Assembly (NCBI RefSeq): GCF_013389595.1
Contig: NZ_CP058306.1
Span: 1,798,001 to 1,862,000, forward strand
Length of the DNA stretch: 64,000 bases
Reading direction: 5' to 3'
Origin: Flavobacterium sp. I3-2
GTDB lineage: Bacteria; Bacteroidota; Bacteroidia; Flavobacteriales; Flavobacteriaceae
A program made the translations under genes and the position numbers. Under the pieces are notes generated by a model. That model was not told the DNA's origin. It saw only the letters and a list, made by a program, of their open reading frames with translations, and did no database searches. Shown piece by piece: positions 61,590-64,000 of this stretch. How positions within the stretch are numbered: position 1 is the stretch's first letter; each line of letters opens with the position of its first letter.

Positions 61590-64000
61590 TTATTTACTAA
61601 CCATTTTTTTGATTTCATTTAATTTCATCAATGCTTCTACAGGCGTTAATGAATTGATATCTAGATTCAATATTTCTTCTTTGATGTCTTCTAAAAGTGG
61701 ATCATCTAATTTAAAGATGCTTAGTTGTAAATCATCTTCTGGTTTAATTTGAACTTTTCCGTCTGATTTGTGACTCGCTTCTAATTTCTTTAATATTTTC
61801 TGAGCTTTTGCAATTACCGTCTGTGGCATTCCAGCCATTTTTGCTACGTGAATTCCAAAACTATGTGCACTTCCGCCTGGAACCAATTTACGTAAGAAAA
61901 GTACGTTATCTTTAAGTTCTTTAACCGAAACATTGTAATTTTTGATGCGTTCAAATTGTTCTTGCATATCATTTAATTCATGATAATGCGTAGCAAAAAG
62001 CGTTTTGGCTTTATTCGGATGTTCGTGAATATATTCTGCAATTGCCCAAGCAATCGAAATTCCATCATAAGTAGAAGTTCCTCGACCAATTTCGTCTAAT
62101 AAAACCAAACTTCTGTTGGTTAAGTTATTTAAGATAGATGCAGTTTCGTTCATTTCAACCATAAAAGTCGATTCGCCCATCGAAATGTTATCTGATGCCC
62201 CAACTCGTGTAAAAATCTTATCTACAATTCCCATCGTAACTTCGCTTGCTGGCACAAAACTTCCCATTTGAGCCAATAAAACAATCAATGCTGTTTGACG
62301 TAAAATCGCAGATTTACCCGACATATTTGGTCCGGTAATCATGATGATTTGTTGCGAATCGTTATCTAAATATACATCATTTGAAATATACGGAACTCCA
62401 ACCGGTAATTGCTTTTCTATAACCGGATGACGACCTTCTTTAATATCTAAAACAAATTCGTCAACTAGAGTAGGGCGAACGTAATTATTATCAATTGCTA
62501 GTTGTGCAAACGATTGCAAACAATCCAACATCGAAACCAAACCTGCGTTTAATTGAACAGGTTGAATATATTGCGCACACCAATTGATGAACTTTTCGTA
62601 AATCTCAGCTTCAATTCGAGCGATTTTTTCTTCGGCTCCTAGAATTTTGGTTTCGTATTCTTTTAATTCTTCCGTAATATAGCGTTCTGCACTTACCAAA
62701 GTTTGCTTACGAATCCATTCTTCTGGAACTTTATCTTTATGTGTATTTCTAACTTCGATATAATATCCGAAAACATTATTGAATGCAACTTTTAAGGAAG
62801 GAATTCCGGTGCGTTCGCTTTCTCGAGTTTCTAAATCCGATAAATAATTTTTTCCGTTCGATGAGATATTTCTCAACTCATCTAATTCTTCGTTAATTCC
62901 GGCAGCAATTGCATTTCCTTTGTTTAAAGCGACAGGTGCGTCATGATTTAACGTAGTTTTGATTTTTTCGCGAAGCAATTCACAAGCATGAAAATTATCG
63001 CCAATAGTTTTTAATGATTCGTTATTAGATTGCAATGCTTTTTCCTTCATCGGAATGATTGCATCTAACGATTCTTTTAAATAAATGATTTCCCGTGGTG
63101 AAATTTTCCCAATCGCTAATTTTGAAATCAAACGTTCTAAATCTGAAATTTGTTTGATTTGATATTGAAAGAATTGTAAGGTTTCTTGATGCTCTTTTAA
63201 GTAAGAAACAACTTCATATCTATCGGTAATTTTATTTTTGTCTTTTAACGGAAGTGCCAACCAACGTTTTAATAAACGTCCGCCCATTGGCGATAAGGTT
63301 TTGTCAATTACATCTAAAAGTGTCGTTGCATTTTGATTCGAACTATTGTGTAATTCAAGGTTTCTAATCGTAAAACGGTCCATCCAAACATAAGCATCTT
63401 CTGCTATTCGTTGGATGTTTGAAATATGTTGAATGCGATTATGCTGCGTTTCGGACAAATAATATAAAACTGCTCCAGAAGCGATAATTCCTTCTTGAAG
63501 TTCTTCAATTCCGAAACCTTTTAAAGAATTTGTTTTAAAATGATTGGTTAGCGTTTCGTTGGCATAATCTTCTTTAAAAACCCAATCTTCTAAGTAGAAC
63601 AAATTAAAATCAGAACCAAATTGATGTAAAAAATGATTTTTCGTGCCTTTTTGAACCAAAATTTCACTCGGACGAAAATTCTGTAAAAGTTTGTCAATAT
63701 ATTCTTCGTTTCCTTGTGAAGTTAAAAATTCTCCAGTAGAAACGTCTAAGAAAGCAATTCCGATGTGCTTTTTACCAAACTGAACAGCAGCTAAAAAGTT
63801 GTTGGTTTTAGACTGTAAAACTTCGTCATTTATTGCAACACCCGGAGTAACCAATTCGGTAACACCACGTTTTACGATAGTTTTAGTCATTTTTGGGTCT
63901 TCTAATTGGTCGCAAATCGCAACACGAAGTCCAGCTTTAACCAATTTTGGTAAATATACATTTACCGAATGATGCGGAAAACCTGCTAATTCAATTTCGC
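61590..64000 (-). CDS. mutS: DNA mismatch repair protein MutS (5' end beyond window)
   Basis: Binds mismatches and, via MutL, starts excision. About 803 residues are visible; the frame continues past 64000 ([16 protein letters not shown] before the internal TTG at 63944). The C-terminal ATPase is complete: Walker A GPNMSGKS, signature [12 protein letters not shown], and a closing helix-turn-helix dimerisation region ([16 protein letters not shown]). The connector, clamp and core domains precede it. The mismatch-binding Phe-x-Glu motif lies in the missing N-terminus. Confidence 0.97.
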   Translation of the reverse strand, partial: EIELAGFPHHSVNVYLPKLVKAGLRVAICDQLEDPKMTKTIVKRGVTELVTPGVAINDEVLQSKTNNFLAAVQFGKKHIGIAFLDVSTGEFLTSQGNEEYIDKLLQNFRPSEILVQKGTKNHFLHQFGSDFNLFYLEDWVFKEDYANETLTNHFKTNSLKGFGIEELQEGIIASGAVLYYLSETQHNRIQHISNIQRIAEDAYVWMDRFTIRNLELHNSSNQNATTLLDVIDKTLSPMGGRLLKRWLALPLKDKNKITDRYEVVSYLKEHQETLQFFQYQIKQISDLERLISKLAIGKISPREIIYLKESLDAIIPMKEKALQSNNESLKTIGDNFHACELLREKIKTTLNHDAPVALNKGNAIAAGINEELDELRNISSNGKNYLSDLETRESERTGIPSLKVAFNNVFGYYIEVRNTHKDKVPEEWIRKQTLVSAERYITEELKEYETKILGAEEKIARIEAEIYEKFINWCAQYIQPVQLNAGLVSMLDCLQSFAQLAIDNNYVRPTLVDEFVLDIKEGRHPVIEKQLPVGVPYISNDVYLDNDSQQIIMITGPNMSGKSAILRQTALIVLLAQMGSFVPASEVTMGIVDKIFTRVGASDNISMGESTFMVEMNETASILNNLTNRSLVLLDEIGRGTSTYDGISIAWAIAEYIHEHPNKAKTLFATHYHELNDMQEQFERIKNYNVSVKELKDNVLFLRKLVPGGSAHSFGIHVAKMAGMPQTVIAKAQKILKKLEASHKSDGKVQIKPEDDLQLSIFKLDDPLLEDIKEEILNLDINSLTPVEALMKLNEIKKMVSK

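Noticed and set aside
61589..61618. 10-codon extension of the HPP protein into mutS
   Set aside because: Overlap with the mutS C-terminus is unnecessary; an ATG 1 nt after the mutS stop gives a normal HPP N-terminus.

Overview
This 64 kb window is chromosomal DNA of a low-GC member of the Bacteroidota, almost certainly family Flavobacteriaceae (a Flavobacterium- or Myroides-like genus; the sequence alone does not fix the genus). The evidence is the T9SS translocon gene sprA, an alternative complex III plus aa3 oxidase operon, GIN-domain (DUF2807), DUF3078 and DUF3098 proteins, AT-rich intergenic DNA, and about twenty upstream boxes of the Bacteroidota sigma-factor type (TAnnTTTG, in the best cases preceded by TTG at 17-23 nt). 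No phage, insertion sequence or CRISPR array was seen. The gene order is mostly core and syntenic in character.

Layout. 1-4.2 kb: the 3' end of dxs, a DUF3078 protein, an outer-membrane barrel protein, and rpoN on the opposite strand. 4.3-8.5 kb: asnS, a guanidinium-type SMR exporter, the pyrH-frr operon and a patatin-like lipase. 8.5-13.7 kb: a thioredoxin-like protein, then a minus-strand assimilatory sulfate operon (cysH-cysD-cysN plus a TSUP transporter with an unusual cytosolic N-terminal domain), with an Rrf2 regulator just upstream of it. 13.8-17.7 kb: a YiiX-like peptidase/barrel pair and the ftsX-DUF3098-uppP-truB operon. 17.9-21.8 kb: leuS, an unknown four-helix membrane protein and a SPOR protein.

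21.8-33.3 kb is the respiratory core: actABCDEF (alternative complex III, a quinol:cytochrome c oxidoreductase) followed directly by coxB and coxA. Its remaining partners lie at 48.5-53.7 kb: ctaB, two subunit III paralogues, subunit IV, a degenerate SCO-like protein, an intact SCO copper chaperone, DUF420 and a small CxxC membrane protein. Together they would build a complex III-aa3 chain from quinol to oxygen. 33.3-34.6 kb is a small accessory island: a lipoprotein and a RelE/ParE-type toxin-antitoxin pair whose toxin carries a frameshift. 34.6-48.5 kb: ruvB-queG, maeB, ruvA-sprA, gcvH-vanZ-like, deoC. 53.8-57.2 kb: tolC-like, an HlyD-like adaptor and tsaB. 57.2-59.1 kb: two GIN-domain proteins around a DUF1508 protein.

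59.2-59.9 kb is a tRNA operon on the minus strand (Leu-Leu-Leu-Gly-Leu) in which the tRNA-Leu(UAA) copies sit on an exact 158-bp tandem repeat. 60.1-64 kb: an OmpW-family barrel, an HPP-family membrane protein and the 3' 2.4 kb of mutS, cut by the window end. No gene-free stretch exceeds 300 bp once the tRNAs and the broken toxin are counted. The most interesting points are the frameshifted toxin with an intact antitoxin, the tandem tRNA expansion, the inverted repeat centred on the rpoN promoter, the degenerate SCO paralogue and CxxC mini-protein beside the oxidase genes, the TSUP fusion, and a possibly leaderless ruvB.
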